A stretch of DNA of 64,000 nt from Paenibacillus glycanilyticus (lineage in GTDB: Bacteria; Bacillota; Bacilli; Paenibacillales; Paenibacillaceae), in the NCBI RefSeq assembly GCF_023715145.1, contig NZ_JAMBNP010000001.1, positions 682,001-746,000 on the forward strand, given 5' to 3'. The translations under genes and the position numbers were made by a program. The notes under the pieces were generated by a model that was not told the DNA's origin, made no database searches, and saw only the letters and a list, made by a program, of their open reading frames with translations. Positions 49,956-61,340 of this stretch are shown here, piece after piece (position 1 is the stretch's first letter; every line of letters starts with the position of its first letter).

Positions 49956-50603
49956 TTATTTACCGAAAGCTTCCGGATTTGCGCGCCATGCCTGCAGCGT
50001 CGCAATGTCCTCGCTTTGTACTTTGCCGATCTCAACAGCCGCTTCGATCAAAGCGCCGTAGTTCGACAATGTCTCAAGCGGCATGTTCTCCGCTGCAAAC
50101 GCATTTGACGCTTTCTCGAACTGGTAAGTGAAGATCGCGAGCACGGACAATACTTCCGCGCCTGCTTCGCGAACCGCGAGGCCTGCTTTGAGCGAGCTGC
50201 CGCCAGTCGAGATCAGGTCCTCGATAACAACAACCTTTTGACCTGGGGTAATTCGACCTTCGATTTGATTTTGCTTGCCGTGGCCTTTTGCTTTATCGCG
50301 GATGTACGCCATTGGCAGGTTCAGCTTTTGAGCGACCCATGCCGCATGCGGAATGCCCGCCGTGGAAGTGCCTGCAATTACTTCCGCGTCCGGGTAATTC
50401 TCGCGGATAACGGTTGCGAACCCTTCCGCAATCATGTCACGGATTTCAGGGTAAGTCATCGTTAAACGGTTATCGCAATAAATCGGGGACTTCAGGCCGG
50501 AAGTCCAAGTGAACGGATCGTTCGGGCGAAGGGCTACCGCTTCAATCTCCAGCAGCTTCTTCGCGATTGCGCGCGGCAATTCATTTAATGTTACGTTAGA
50601 CAT
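49956..50603 (-). CDS. pyrE: Orotate phosphoribosyltransferase
   Basis: Joins orotate to PRPP giving OMP, step five of UMP synthesis. 215 residues. PRPP motif VVVIEDLISTGGSSLKAGLA; catalytic-loop Lys region YIRDKAKGHGKQNQIEGRIT; family start TLNELPRAIAKKLLEIEAVA. Last gene of the pyr operon, 3 bases after pyrF; strong terminator follows. Confidence 0.96.
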   Translation of the reverse strand: MSNVTLNELPRAIAKKLLEIEAVALRPNDPFTWTSGLKSPIYCDNRLTMTYPEIRDMIAEGFATVIRENYPDAEVIAGTSTAGIPHAAWVAQKLNLPMAYIRDKAKGHGKQNQIEGRITPGQKVVVIEDLISTGGSSLKAGLAVREAGAEVLSVLAIFTYQFEKASNAFAAENMPLETLSNYGALIEAAVEIGKVQSEDIATLQAWRANPEAFGK

Positions 50604-50606
50604 GGC

Positions 50607-51332
50607 TTAGATCAGCTCCTCGATAATAGATTCCAATGCTTCGCGCGGGCTTGCCGCTGCTGTAATCGGACGCCCGATTACCATATAGTCCGTACCTTGC
50701 AGCAATGCTTCGCGAGGCGTCATGATGCGTGACTGGTCGTTGGTTGCCGCCCAAGTCGGACGAATGCCAGGGGTTACGGTCTGGAACGGCGTGCCGCATG
50801 CTGCCTTAATCACTTCCACTTCAAGCGGGGAAGCGACTACTCCAGTAAGACCTGCTCGTTTGGCCAGCTCGGCATAACGGACTACCGCCTGCTCTACCGA
50901 ACCTGCGATACCGATCTCTTCGTTCAGTACCTGAACGCTAGTGCTAGTCAGCTGCGTAACGGCGATAATAGCGGGCCTTGCTTGTCCGCTGGACAACGCT
51001 GCTTCAGCGCCTTCCACAGCCGCTTCCATCATGGCCGCGCCGCCTGCCGCATGAACGTTGAACATATCAACGCCAAGCTTCGTTACGCTATTCGAACCGC
51101 CTTTTACCGTGTTTGGGATATCGTGCATCTTCACGTCCAGGAATACGCGGTAGCCGCGTTTCTTCAATCCCTCTACGAACGAAGGTCCCGCCGCGTAAAA
51201 GAGCTGCATGCCCACTTTCATATAACACGGAATGCCTTCCAGTTCGCTAAGCAGCCGTTCAGCTGAAGCTGCATCCGCGTAATCCAGGGCAACCATCACT
51301 TTGTCTGCCGCTTGTTCTCTTGTTAAACTCAT
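50607..51332 (-). CDS. pyrF: Orotidine 5'-phosphate decarboxylase
   Basis: Decarboxylates OMP to UMP, final step. 241 residues, TIM barrel. Catalytic set VFLDVKMHDIPNTVKGGSNS (K-x-D-x-x-D-I), VALDYADAASAERLLSELEG near the start, VVASPLEVEVIK, and VTPGIRP. Directly before pyrE. A 124-base gap (51333-51456) separates it from carB; it holds two small hairpins but no gene. Confidence 0.96.
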   Translation of the reverse strand: MSLTREQAADKVMVALDYADAASAERLLSELEGIPCYMKVGMQLFYAAGPSFVEGLKKRGYRVFLDVKMHDIPNTVKGGSNSVTKLGVDMFNVHAAGGAAMMEAAVEGAEAALSSGQARPAIIAVTQLTSTSVQVLNEEIGIAGSVEQAVVRYAELAKRAGLTGVVASPLEVEVIKAACGTPFQTVTPGIRPTWAATNDQSRIMTPREALLQGTDYMVIGRPITAAASPREALESIIEELI

Positions 51333-51456
51333 CGCTTTAAGGACTCCTTCCGCTTCTGAGGCCGAAATAAACGGCCATCCGCCGGCCTCGGAGGCGAAGC
51401 CTCGCAGCTTCTGCTTCCGAAAGCAACCGGCGCTGGCCGTGCTTTCATGTATTCAA

Positions 51457-54400
51457 TTACTTCTGCAGCACCGGCATTGGGCGCGAGGAGAAGTTGATCG
51501 ACTCGAGCATCCGCAGCAAGGCACGGACCGTATCGAGCGATGTCATACATACAACACCGTTCTCTACCGCTTCGCGGCGGATACGGAAGCCGTCACGCTC
51601 AGGCGTTTTACCCTTCGTCAAGGTATTCACAACAAATTGCGCTTCGCCTTCGCGAATCATATCAAGAATGTTTGGAGCGCCTTCGCTCAGCTTGTTCACG
51701 CGTCTAACGCGCATGCCAGCCGCCTCAAGCGTATCAGCCGTACCGCCTGTTGCAATAATTTTGTAGCCCAGATCGTAGAAGCCGCGAAGCAGTTCAGTCG
51801 CTTCTTCTTTATCTTTGTCCGCTACGGTTGCAACGATAGCGCCGGACATTGGAATTTTCATTCCCGCGCCAATCAAGCCTTTGTACAAAGCTTTCGCGTA
51901 GTTCTCGTCGCGGCCCATAACTTCACCCGTCGATTTCATCTCCGGAGTCAGCGTAGGGTCAACGCGGCGCAGCTTCGCGAAGGAGAATACCGGTACTTTA
52001 ACCGATACATAGCTGTCTTCGCGCCACAGGCCGTCCACATAACCCAGATCAGCCAGCTTAGTGCCAAGAATCGCTTTGGTTGCCAGGTTCGCCATCGGCA
52101 GATCCGTTACCTTGCTCAGGAACGGTACCGTACGGGACGAACGCGGGTTAACCTCGATCACGTATACTTTATCGTTATGGATAACGAATTGGATATTTAC
52201 AAGACCAACAACTTTGAGTGCTTTCGCGATATTCACCGTGATGTCAACGATTTGAGTCTTGATAGCATCGGACAGCGATTGCGGCGGATATACCGCGATG
52301 GAGTCGCCGGAGTGAACGCCTGCGCGCTCGATGTGCTCCATGATGCCCGGAATCAGAACGGTCTCGCCGTCGCAGATTGCGTCAACTTCCGCTTCTTTAC
52401 CCAGCATGTAACGGTCGATCAGAACCGGATGCTCCGGATTGATCTTCACGGCTACTTCCATGTAGCTCAGAAGCTCTTCGTCGGAGTATACGATCTCCAT
52501 TGCGCGGCCGCCGAGTACATAGGACGGACGAACAAGAACCGGATAGCCGAGCTTTTGAGCCGTTTCAACCGCTTGGTCTACCGAAGTAACCGTGCTGCCC
52601 TCAGGCTGCGCGATATTCAGGCCGCGAAGCAAAGCTTCGAACTTCTTGCGGTCCTCTGCCGTATCGATGCTCTCGAGGCTGGAGCCAAGAATCTTCACGC
52701 CAGCTTTGGTAAGCGGTGCGGCAAGGTTGATCGCCGTTTGGCCGCCAAATTGTACGATTACGCCAATTGGCTTCTCTTGCTCAATAACGTTCATAACATC
52801 CTCGAAGAACAGTGGCTCGAAGTACAGACGGTCGGATGTACTGAAGTCCGTCGATACCGTCTCCGGGTTGTTGTTGATAATAACCGCTTCGTAGCCGGCG
52901 TTTTGAATCGCCCATACCGCGTGTACAGTCGAGTAGTCAAACTCGATGCCTTGGCCGATACGGATTGGACCGGAGCCCAGAACGAGTACTTTATCCTTCG
53001 AGGATTCCGTTACTTCGTTCTCCGTCTCATAAGTCGAGTAGTAATACGGCGTCGAAGCTTCGAACTCGGCCGCGCAAGTATCTACCATCTTGTAGACTGG
53101 CGTCAGGCCAATCTCTTTACGGAAGGCACGGATATCATGCTCGTTCGTATGGCTGCCGTTCGGGAAGCCTTCCTTGCGGATTTCTGCGATCGAACGGTCG
53201 GAGAAGCCTCTGCGTTTCGCTTCGTAAAGCGTTTCGCGCGACAATGCGACTTCGCGGCGGATTTGATCCTCGAATTCAACGATGCCTTGGATTTTGTCCA
53301 GGAACCACCAGTCGATCTTGGTCATGTCTTGAACGTCTTGCAGCTTGTAGCCGCGGCGGAAGGCTTCCGCTACGAGGAACATGCGCTCGTCATCCGGCTT
53401 AGCCAGACGAGTTTGCAGAACCGCATCATCCAGCGTTGTTGCTTCCTTCAAATGAATGCGGTGTGTGCCAATCTCCAGCGAGCGGACGGCTTTGTGCATC
53501 GATTCCTCGAATGTGCGGCCGATCGCCATAACCTCGCCCGTTGCTTTCATTTGCGTGCCGAGCTTGCGGTTCGCGTTAACGAACTTGTCAAACGGCCAGC
53601 GCGGGATTTTCGATACGATATAGTCAAGGGTTGGCTCAAACATCGCGTAAGTTTGGCCAGTAACAGGGTTAACGATTTCATCCAGCGTGTAGCCGATAGC
53701 AATCTTCGCGGCCATCTTCGCAATCGGGTAACCCGTTGCTTTCGATGCCAGCGCCGACGAGCGGCTTACCCGAGGGTTAACTTCGATAACATAGTATTGG
53801 AAGCTGTGCGGATCCAGCGCGAACTGAACGTTACAGCCGCCTTCGATGTTAAGGGCGCGGATGATCTTCAGCGATGCCGAGCGAAGCATTTGATATTCGC
53901 GGTCGGACAGCGTTTGGGATGGTGCTACTACGATACTGTCGCCTGTGTGCACGCCTACAGGGTCGAAGTTTTCCATGTTGCAGACGACGATACAGTTATT
54001 GTTCGCGTCACGCATAACTTCATACTCGACTTCTTTCATGCCCGCGATCGATTTCTCGATCAGACATTGGTTGATCGGGCTGTAACGGATACCCGATGCA
54101 ACGATTTCGCGAAGCTCTTCTTCGTTAGCGCAGATGCCGCCGCCTGTACCGCCCAGCGTGTAAGCCGGACGAACGATGATTGGGTAGCCGATTTCGTTAG
54201 CGAAGTTAACCGCTTCTTCTACGGTAGTTACGATAACGCTCTCCGGTACCGGTTGTTCCAATTCGCGCATCAGGTCACGGAACAAATCGCGGTCTTCCGC
54301 TTTCTCGATGGCAGTCAGCTGCGTACCAAGCAGCTTCACGCCTTCTGCTTCCAGAACGCCAGCGCGTGCCAGTTCAACAGCCATGTTCAGGCCAGTCTGG

Positions 54401-54675
54401 CCGCCGAGTGTTGGCAGGAGTCCGTCAGGACGCTCCTGGCGGATGATTTGGGATACGAAATCAAGCGTAATCGGCTCGATGTAAACTTTATCGGCCATGT
54501 TCGTATCCGTCATGATTGTTGCAGGGTTGCTGTTGATCAGAACGACTTCATAGCCTTCCTCTTTCAGCGCTTGGCAAGCTTGCGTGCCGGCGTAGTCGAA
54601 CTCCGCCGCTTGTCCGATGACAATCGGGCCGGAGCCGATTACGAGAATTTTTTTGAGTTCATTATTTTTGGGCAT
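51457..54675 (-). CDS. carB: Carbamoyl-phosphate synthase large subunit
   Basis: 1072 residues, the full family length, with the internal duplication of the ATP-grasp synthase: N-half [21 protein letters not shown]-half [20 protein letters not shown], each followed by an ATP-grasp domain, then an oligomerisation region and the C-terminal MGS-like allosteric domain ([20 protein letters not shown]). Makes carbamoyl phosphate from bicarbonate, ammonia and ATP. Start overlaps the carA stop by 14 bases. UMP regulation is expected for this pyr-linked copy. Confidence 0.97.
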   Translation of the reverse strand: MPKNNELKKILVIGSGPIVIGQAAEFDYAGTQACQALKEEGYEVVLINSNPATIMTDTNMADKVYIEPITLDFVSQIIRQERPDGLLPTLGGQTGLNMAVELARAGVLEAEGVKLLGTQLTAIEKAEDRDLFRDLMRELEQPVPESVIVTTVEEAVNFANEIGYPIIVRPAYTLGGTGGGICANEEELREIVASGIRYSPINQCLIEKSIAGMKEVEYEVMRDANNNCIVVCNMENFDPVGVHTGDSIVVAPSQTLSDREYQMLRSASLKIIRALNIEGGCNVQFALDPHSFQYYVIEVNPRVSRSSALASKATGYPIAKMAAKIAIGYTLDEIVNPVTGQTYAMFEPTLDYIVSKIPRWPFDKFVNANRKLGTQMKATGEVMAIGRTFEESMHKAVRSLEIGTHRIHLKEATTLDDAVLQTRLAKPDDERMFLVAEAFRRGYKLQDVQDMTKIDWWFLDKIQGIVEFEDQIRREVALSRETLYEAKRRGFSDRSIAEIRKEGFPNGSHTNEHDIRAFRKEIGLTPVYKMVDTCAAEFEASTPYYYSTYETENEVTESSKDKVLVLGSGPIRIGQGIEFDYSTVHAVWAIQNAGYEAVIINNNPETVSTDFSTSDRLYFEPLFFEDVMNVIEQEKPIGVIVQFGGQTAINLAAPLTKAGVKILGSSLESIDTAEDRKKFEALLRGLNIAQPEGSTVTSVDQAVETAQKLGYPVLVRPSYVLGGRAMEIVYSDEELLSYMEVAVKINPEHPVLIDRYMLGKEAEVDAICDGETVLIPGIMEHIERAGVHSGDSIAVYPPQSLSDAIKTQIVDITVNIAKALKVVGLVNIQFVIHNDKVYVIEVNPRSSRTVPFLSKVTDLPMANLATKAILGTKLADLGYVDGLWREDSYVSVKVPVFSFAKLRRVDPTLTPEMKSTGEVMGRDENYAKALYKGLIGAGMKIPMSGAIVATVADKDKEEATELLRGFYDLGYKIIATGGTADTLEAAGMRVRRVNKLSEGAPNILDMIREGEAQFVVNTLTKGKTPERDGFRIRREAVENGVVCMTSLDTVRALLRMLESINFSSRPMPVLQK

Positions 54676-55807
54676 ATTGAAGTTCTCCTTTCAATGTTGC
54701 CGCCAGCACAGCTTGACGAGGTTTTTGCGGGTTGTTTTGTTTGTGTTCGCGGATCATTTCCAGGAATTCATCGAACAGGTAGCTGGAATCAAACGGGCCT
54801 GGTGCAGCTTCCGGATGGTATTGCACCGAGAACGCCGGATATTTGTTATGTTTCAGACCTTCGATGGTCTTGTCATTGTTATTGATGTGAGTGACCGTCA
54901 GCTCCGTGCTGTTGATCGAATCTTCAAGAACCGTGTAGCCATGGTTCTGCGAAGTAACGTAGCAGCGGTTCGTTGCCAGTTCTTTAACCGGATGGTTGCC
55001 GCCGCGGTGGCCGAATTTCAGCTTTGTCGTATCGGCGCCGCAAGCCAGCGCGAACAGCTGGTGGCCAAGGCAGATACCGAAGATCGGGAATTCGCCAAGC
55101 AGCTCTTTAATCATTTGTACAGCGTAAGGAACGTCTTTCGGATCCCCAGGGCCGTTGGACAGCTGAATGCCGTCCGGTGCCAGGCGGCGGATCTCGTCTG
55201 CCGTTGTGTTATGAGGAACCACAACCACGTCGCAGCCGCGCTCAGTCAGCTCGCGCAGAATACCGCTTTTCGCGCCGAAGTCAACGAGGACGATACGAGG
55301 GCCAAAGCCCGGGCTCGAGAAGATCGATTTGGTCGAAGTGCGAGCTACTTGATCTGTCATCAGAGTGGACAGGCCAAGACGCTCTTGGAGCTCTTCAATA
55401 CGCTCGTTGCCGGTAGTAAGTAGGCCTTTCATCGTACCGTGCTGGCGGAGAATACGAGTCAGCATGCGGGTATCGATGCCAGTGATGCCGGGAATGTTGT
55501 ATTGTTTCAGCAGATCGCCGAGGGAATATTGAGCGCGCCAGTTGCTTGGCACCGGCTCATAACGGCGTACGACAAATCCGTGAATGCTTGGGCTGATGGA
55601 CTCGAAGTCATCGCGCGAAATGCCGTAGTTGCCGATCAGCGGGTAAGTCATCGTTACGATTTGTCCACAGTAGGACGGATCCGACAATACTTCCTGGTAA
55701 CCGGTAATTCCTGTATTAAAAACAACCTCTCCGAACGTTTGCGTTTCCGCGCCGAAAGATTGTCCCGTAAACAACGTTCCGTCTTCCAACAATAATCTTG
55801 CTTGCAT
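54662..55807 (-). CDS. carA: Carbamoyl-phosphate synthase small subunit
   Basis: Glutaminase subunit that delivers ammonia to CarB. 381 residues from ATG 55807 (GAGGAG upstream; an in-frame GTG at 55816 lies nearer the site). N-terminal domain [20 protein letters not shown]; class I amidotransferase with the catalytic Cys in [15 protein letters not shown], His and Glu in HPEAAPGP. Between pyrC and carB in the operon. Confidence 0.96.
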   Translation of the reverse strand: MQARLLLEDGTLFTGQSFGAETQTFGEVVFNTGITGYQEVLSDPSYCGQIVTMTYPLIGNYGISRDDFESISPSIHGFVVRRYEPVPSNWRAQYSLGDLLKQYNIPGITGIDTRMLTRILRQHGTMKGLLTTGNERIEELQERLGLSTLMTDQVARTSTKSIFSSPGFGPRIVLVDFGAKSGILRELTERGCDVVVVPHNTTADEIRRLAPDGIQLSNGPGDPKDVPYAVQMIKELLGEFPIFGICLGHQLFALACGADTTKLKFGHRGGNHPVKELATNRCYVTSQNHGYTVLEDSINSTELTVTHINNNDKTIEGLKHNKYPAFSVQYHPEAAPGPFDSSYLFDEFLEMIREHKQNNPQKPRQAVLAATLKGELQYAQK

Positions 55808-55842
55808 CCGTATCACTCCTCATCAGGTCTTCGTATGTTCTA

Positions 55843-57135
55843 TTAGTTAGCGGATTCGTTGTATACGATCTTGCCGTCAACGATTGTAGCCACTGGCCAG
55901 CCTTGCAGCTTCCATCCGCCAAATGGCGTGTTGTTGCTTTTTGATGCGAAGGTAGATGGGTCTACCGCGCGCTCGTTATCGAGATCAACGATTGTCAGGT
56001 CGGCAGGCGCTCCGGCTTCAAGGCGGCCGGTAGAAAGACCGAATACGCGAGCCGGGTCAGCCGTCATGCGCTCAAGCAGGAAGCCAAGCGTCCATTTGCC
56101 TGTCTGCACAAACTTCGTGTAGAGCAGCGGGAACGCTGTCTCGAAGCCTACGATGCCAAACGGCGCAAGCTGCATGCCGCGCGCTTTCTCTTCCGCGCTA
56201 TGCGGTGCATGGTCGGTTACGATCATATCGATCGTGCCGTCCTCCAAGGCTTCAATAACCGCCTCCACGTCACGCGGCGTGCGCAGCGGAGGGTTCATTT
56301 TCCAATTGGAGTCAAAGCCCGGAATATCTTCATCGGACAGGACCAGGTGATGAGGACAAACCTCAGCCGTTACCCTTACTCCGATTTGCTTCGCCAGACG
56401 GATCAAGCGTACCGATTGCTCGGTGCTGACATGGCATACATGGTAGTGCACGCCAGTTGCTTCAGACAGCAGTACATCGCGGCCGACATGAATCGCTTCG
56501 GATTCGTTCGGGATGCCTTTCAGCCCATGCTTGCGGGAGAAGGAGCCTTCGCTCACGTACAAGCCTTCAACCAAAGTGTTGTCTTCGCAGTGCGCAATGA
56601 TTGGCATATTCATCGATTGAGCCAGCGCCATCGCGTCTTTCATCATTTGCGCGCTTTGTACGCCTACGCCGTCATCCGTGAAGCCGATCGCTCCCGCTTC
56701 TTTCAAAGCGGCAAAGTCCGTCAATTCGCGGCCCAGCTGGTTTTTTGTAATCGCTGCGTAAGGAAGAACTTTTACAACGCCTTCTGCCGCGTTTTTATCC
56801 AGAATGTATTTCACCGTTTCCGGCGTATCCACCGAAGGACGGGTGTTCGGCATGCAAGCGATTGTCGTAAAGCCGCCTTTCGCTGCCGATCTTGTGCCAG
56901 TCGCGATATCTTCTTTGTATTCAAAGCCCGGATCGCGAAGGTGGACGTGCATATCGATGAAGCCCGCCGATACGAGTTTTCCTGCTGCATCGATTACTTC
57001 CGCCGAGCCTGTATCAGGCGTTAGCGAACCGTCTACGATTTCAGCAATTTGCTCGCCTTCGAGGCGGATATGTTTCTTTTGCAAGCTTCCAGAAGCTGTA
57101 TCCCATACGTTACCGTTAATAATCCATACTGACAT
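55843..57135 (-). CDS. pyrC: Dihydroorotase
   Basis: Cyclises carbamoyl aspartate to dihydroorotate. 430 residues from ATG 57135 (GGAAGGTGA nine bases upstream; GTG at 57147 overlaps that site). Metal-binding motifs: FIDMHVHLRDPG (HxH), IIAHCEDNTLVEG, HYHVCHVSTEQSVRLI, TDHAPHSAEEKARGM. This is the type I long-chain form found in Bacillota. It lies between pyrB and carA with a 31-base gap from pyrB. Confidence 0.96.
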   Translation of the reverse strand: MSVWIINGNVWDTASGSLQKKHIRLEGEQIAEIVDGSLTPDTGSAEVIDAAGKLVSAGFIDMHVHLRDPGFEYKEDIATGTRSAAKGGFTTIACMPNTRPSVDTPETVKYILDKNAAEGVVKVLPYAAITKNQLGRELTDFAALKEAGAIGFTDDGVGVQSAQMMKDAMALAQSMNMPIIAHCEDNTLVEGLYVSEGSFSRKHGLKGIPNESEAIHVGRDVLLSEATGVHYHVCHVSTEQSVRLIRLAKQIGVRVTAEVCPHHLVLSDEDIPGFDSNWKMNPPLRTPRDVEAVIEALEDGTIDMIVTDHAPHSAEEKARGMQLAPFGIVGFETAFPLLYTKFVQTGKWTLGFLLERMTADPARVFGLSTGRLEAGAPADLTIVDLDNERAVDPSTFASKSNNTPFGGWKLQGWPVATIVDGKIVYNESAN

Positions 57136-57166
57136 TGTTTTGTTCACCTTCCGGATTTTATTCGTG

Positions 57167-58068
57167 TTAGCTCAGTGCCCGTTCAATTACTGCCATCCGA
57201 ATCGGCACGCCGTTTGCCATTTGCGGGAAAATGCGTGATTGCGGGTGCTCAACCAGTTCATCGTCAATCTCTACGCCGCGGTTAATTGGAGCCGGATGCA
57301 TGATGATCGCGTGCTCTCCAATCCGGCTTGCGCGCTCGACCGTCAGTCCGTAATGCTCGCGGTAAGCTTCCGCAGAGTTCAGCATGCCGCTCTCGTGCCG
57401 CTCCAGCTGTACGCGCAGCATCATGACAACGTCCGCTTTGAGAGCTTCATCCATCGTTACGTATGGAGCGTCTAGCTCCGGAGCCTTCATATTGCCTGGC
57501 GAGCAGAACTGAACCTTCGCGCCAAACTTCCGAAGCGCCCACAGGTTGGAGCGTGCTACGCGGCTGTGCAGAACGTCACCGATAATGGATACGGTCAGAC
57601 CGTTCAGATTGCCGAAATGCTTGCGCATCGTATATAAGTCAAGCAGTGCCTGCGTAGGATGCTCGTTGTTGCCGTCGCCTGCGTTGATAAGCGGCACCTG
57701 GATTTTCGTTGCCAGTTCAGCCAGAACGCCGATTGGCTTCAGCCGGATGATGCCGACATCAATGCCCATGGATTCAAGTGTGCGGACCGTGTCATAGATC
57801 GACTCGCCCTTTTGCACGCTGGATACAGCAGCGGAGAAGTTCAACACTTCGGCGCCAAGACGTTTCTCTGCCACCTCAAAGGAGAAGCGCGTTCTTGTGC
57901 TGTTCTCGAAGAACATGTTCGCTGCGAATTTGCCCTGCATCACGTTATGCACTTTGCTAGGGTGCTGTTCCCAGTAAGCCGCGCGATCCAAGATGGATTC
58001 GATTTCTTCTTTGCTAAGTTCTTTCAGTCCAAGCAAACTGCGTTGTTTAAGTTGTGTCATCGTCGTCA

Positions 58069-58069
<1 letters not shown>
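57167..58069 (-). CDS. pyrB: Aspartate carbamoyltransferase catalytic chain
   Basis: Condenses carbamoyl phosphate and aspartate. 300 residues, the unregulated bacillar form; no pyrI follows. Carbamoyl phosphate motif FENSTRTRFSFEVAEK, then KGESIYDTVRTLESMG, NAGDGNNEHPTQALLDLYTM and HPAPINRGVEIDDEL are all intact. Its ATG overlaps the pyrR stop by one base. Confidence 0.97.
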
Positions 58070-58656
<587 letters not shown>

Positions 58657-58692
58657 TTATGGATCATCAATCGCGCATATCAGCAAGGAGAC

Positions 58693-58725
58693 AAAAAAAG
58701 CTCCTTGCTAACAACGCAAGGAGCC
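58693..58725 (-). terminator. Conditional terminator of the pyr leader
   Basis: On the minus strand GGCTCCTTGCGTTGTTAGC, AAGGAGC then T7: a strong hairpin ahead of pyrR, the terminator arm of the attenuator. Confidence 0.9.
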
Positions 58726-58875
58726 TGAGATCAGCCGAACATAGAGGGTCAGCTTAACCGCCGCTATCCCAGCAGGATGCGGTTCAGGCTAAGGCCCTTT
58801 TCTACGTGCGGCAGATCTGTTATTCACGCTACCTTGCCAGCCTCACAGGGCTGATTTAAAGGTACTGCCATATAT
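58726..58875 (-). promoter_or_regulatory. PyrR-responsive attenuator leader
   Basis: The minus-strand leader contains the PyrR-binding hairpin CAGCCCTGTGAGGCTG (58853-58838), with the conserved CC-N-G-U-GAGG loop, followed by about 110 bases that can form an antiterminator with the terminator's 5' arm. UMP-bound PyrR stabilises the binding hairpin and favours termination; in B. subtilis the same logic holds. Confidence 0.85.
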
Positions 58876-58882
58876 CAAAGGA

Positions 58883-58911
58883 ATTGTACCGCGTCGGACA
58901 TAAGATGTCAA
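58883..58911 (-). promoter_or_regulatory. Promoter of the pyr operon
   Basis: TTGACA (58911-58906) and TACAAT (58888-58883) on the minus strand, 17 bp apart. Confidence 0.88.
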
Positions 58912-58967
58912 GGGTATAGCAGATAAAAAGCAAACTACGCGTCTTAATTTAACTGTTGGGAAAGGAA

Positions 58968-59004
58968 TAAAAAACGACCGTACAGTTAGAATCTGCACGG
59001 CCGT
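58968..59004 (-). terminator. Terminator of dapL
   Basis: ACGGCCGTGCAG and CTGTACGGTCGT on the minus strand form a stem with two G:T-type pairs, then a T-run. Confidence 0.85.
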
Positions 59005-59013
59005 AAATTCCTA

Positions 59014-60249
59014 TTACAGGGATAGGTTGCGGATACGTTCAACCGCTTTTTCCGTGTTCTCGCGGGAGCCGAAAGCCGTCAGGCGGAAGTAGCCTTGGCC
59101 GCTTTGACCGAAGCCTACGCCAGGCGTACCCACGATGTTAGCTTCCGACAGAAGCTTATCGAAGAAGGACCAGCTGTCCATGCCGTTAGGCGTTTTGAGC
59201 CAGATGTAAGGAGCGTTAACGCCGCCGAACACTTCAAGACCAATCGAAGCAAGACCCTCGCGGATAATGCCTGCGTTCGTCATGTAGTAATCAACAAGGG
59301 CCGCGATTTGCTCTTTGCCTTCAGGCGAGTAGATCGCTGCAGCACCGCGCTGCGTTACATAAGATACGCCGTTGAATTTCGTTGTATGACGACGGTTCCA
59401 CAGATCGTTGATGAGCACTTCGTTGCCGTTAGCGTCAAGGCCTTTCAGCTTGCGCGGAACAACCGTGTAAGCGCAACGAACGCCAGTGAAGCCGGCAGTC
59501 TTCGAGAAGCTGCGGAATTCGATAGCTACTTCGTCAGCGCCTTCGATTTCGTAAATGCTGTGCGGAACGTCTTCTTCTTGGATAAACGCTTCATAGGCCG
59601 AATCGTACAGGATGATGCAGTTGTTTTCTTTTGCATAATCAACCCATTTTTTCAGCTCTTCTTTGGAAAGCGTCATGCCTGTCGGATTGTTCGGGTAGCA
59701 AAGATAGATGATGTCTACTTTACGGTCCGGAAGGCTTGGCGTGAAGTTGTTTTCCGCCGTGCATTCCAGGTACACGATATTCTCGTAACGGTTAGTTTCT
59801 TTGTTGAATTTGCCTGAGCGGCCAGCCATTACGTTAGTGTCCACATAAACCGGATACACAGGGTCTTGAACGGCAACAATGCTGTTCTCGCTGAAGATTT
59901 CCTGGATGTTGCCCACGTCGCATTTCGAACCGTCGCTGACAAACACTTCGTTCGTCTGAATGTTGATGCCGCGCGCTTTGTAGTCGTTCTCGATAATGGC
60001 GTTGATCAGGAAGTCATAGCCTTGTTCAGGGCCGTAGCCGCGGAACGAACCCGGCACCGCCAGCTCGTCAACAGCAGCATGCATCGCTTTTGTTACCGCT
60101 TCGGGCAAGCCGCGCGTAACGTCGCCGATACCCAGGCTGATAATTTCGGCATTTGGATTTTCCTGCACGAATTTTGTGCGGCGTTTAGCGATTTCGGAGA
60201 ACAGGTAGCTGCCTTGCAGCTCTGTATAATTGTGATTAATGGCTGTCAT
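59014..60249 (-). CDS. dapL: LL-diaminopimelate aminotransferase
   Basis: Converts tetrahydrodipicolinate directly to LL-diaminopimelate, a short route to cell-wall diaminopimelate and lysine. 411 residues; fold-type I aminotransferase with [38 protein letters not shown], and the PLP lysine in [21 protein letters not shown] terminus [20 protein letters not shown] is the DapL family signature. A monocistronic unit just downstream (in reading direction) of a 143-base gap with no other feature seen. Confidence 0.94.
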   Translation of the reverse strand: MTAINHNYTELQGSYLFSEIAKRRTKFVQENPNAEIISLGIGDVTRGLPEAVTKAMHAAVDELAVPGSFRGYGPEQGYDFLINAIIENDYKARGINIQTNEVFVSDGSKCDVGNIQEIFSENSIVAVQDPVYPVYVDTNVMAGRSGKFNKETNRYENIVYLECTAENNFTPSLPDRKVDIIYLCYPNNPTGMTLSKEELKKWVDYAKENNCIILYDSAYEAFIQEEDVPHSIYEIEGADEVAIEFRSFSKTAGFTGVRCAYTVVPRKLKGLDANGNEVLINDLWNRRHTTKFNGVSYVTQRGAAAIYSPEGKEQIAALVDYYMTNAGIIREGLASIGLEVFGGVNAPYIWLKTPNGMDSWSFFDKLLSEANIVGTPGVGFGQSGQGYFRLTAFGSRENTEKAVERIRNLSL

Positions 60250-60392
60250 GAATAGTTCACCGTTCCTTCTTGCAAAATGGTCTTGCGATTTAAGCTAAGA
60301 ATAGCTTACTTTTTCCGTTGAAATAATGAATGATTTGCTGAAATGTTTGCATTTTTCCGCACAAGCCCTGGAACGCGTGCATTTCCGGCTTA

Positions 60393-61340
60393 TCAGCGCA
60401 AACGAAGCGAATTCAGCACATGCTCCATATCCGCGGGAATCGGTGCCTCAAACTCCAGATACTCGCCGGTCCGCGGATGCTTAAAGCCAAGCAGCGCTGC
60501 ATGCAAAGCTTGTCCTTTTAGCGCAACGGTCTTGTTGCGGCCGTACATCGGATCTCCCGCTAGCGGGTAACCGATATACTTCATGTGAACGCGGATTTGA
60601 TGCGTACGCCCCGTCTCCAGTTGGAGCTCTACAATGGTGTAGTCATCAGAGATACGCTCGAGCACTACGAAATGAGTAACGGCGTGCTTGCTGTTGCGGT
60701 CCGTGACCGTAAACAGCTTCCGGTCATTCTGGTCGCGGCCGATCGGCGCATCAATCGTTCCTTGATCATGCGGCAGATTGCCATGAACAAGCGCAATATA
60801 TTTACGGGATACCGAATGGTCCTTGAGCTGCTCGGCCAGCGAGACGTGAGCAAGGTCATTTTTCGCGGCCATCAGTAAACCCGATGTATCTTTATCAATG
60901 CGGTGTACGATACCTGGACGAAGAACGCCGTTAATGCCGGACAGATCCTTGCAATGATGCATCAGCGCATTCACGACTGTGCCCGAGGAATGTCCCGGTG
61001 CGGGATGAACGACCATACCTCTTGGTTTGTTAATTACAATAACGTCTGAATCCTCGTACACAATATCAAGCGGTATATTCTCGGCTACAATTGCCGCGTC
61101 TTCCGGTTCAGGCACGCGAATGGCCACTTGATCGCCCGAAGACACTTTGTAGTTCGGCTTTACCGTATTTTGATTGACATGCACGGCACCGGATTTAATC
61201 CAATCCTGCACCTGCGTTCGGGATATGGAATCCTCGTTTAGGCTGTCCGTAACGAACTTATCGATTCGTTCTCCCGCCTGCTCCGGCGCAACTTCAAATT
61301 CCAACAATTCTTCGCTCTCGTTATACAGGTTGCTGCTCAT
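60393..61340 (-). CDS. RluD/YlyB-type pseudouridine synthase
   Basis: Isomerises uridine in rRNA. 315 residues from ATG 61340. An S4 RNA-binding domain (RIDKFVTDSLNEDSISRTQV, DWIKSGAVHVNQNTVKPNYK) leads the RluA-family catalytic core with the nucleophilic Asp in IVHRIDKDTSGLLMAAKNDL; GRTHQIRVHMKYIGYPLAGD is the diagnostic second motif. Bacillar homologues usually follow lspA, as here: its start overlaps the lspA 3' end, so the two are coupled. Exact target uridine is not assigned. Confidence 0.93.
   Translation of the reverse strand: MSSNLYNESEELLEFEVAPEQAGERIDKFVTDSLNEDSISRTQVQDWIKSGAVHVNQNTVKPNYKVSSGDQVAIRVPEPEDAAIVAENIPLDIVYEDSDVIVINKPRGMVVHPAPGHSSGTVVNALMHHCKDLSGINGVLRPGIVHRIDKDTSGLLMAAKNDLAHVSLAEQLKDHSVSRKYIALVHGNLPHDQGTIDAPIGRDQNDRKLFTVTDRNSKHAVTHFVVLERISDDYTIVELQLETGRTHQIRVHMKYIGYPLAGDPMYGRNKTVALKGQALHAALLGFKHPRTGEYLEFEAPIPADMEHVLNSLRLR

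Noticed and set aside
51333..51456. Possible remnant of pyrK or pyrD between carB and pyrF
   Set aside because: Neither strand of this 124-base gap shows a readable piece of either protein; it contains only short hairpins.
51301..54885. 1194-residue open frame on the plus strand across carB and carA
   Set aside because: It runs exactly opposite to carB and nearby pyr genes, is low-complexity Arg/Val/Asp in composition, has no ribosome site or family likeness, and is a shadow of GC-biased third codon positions.
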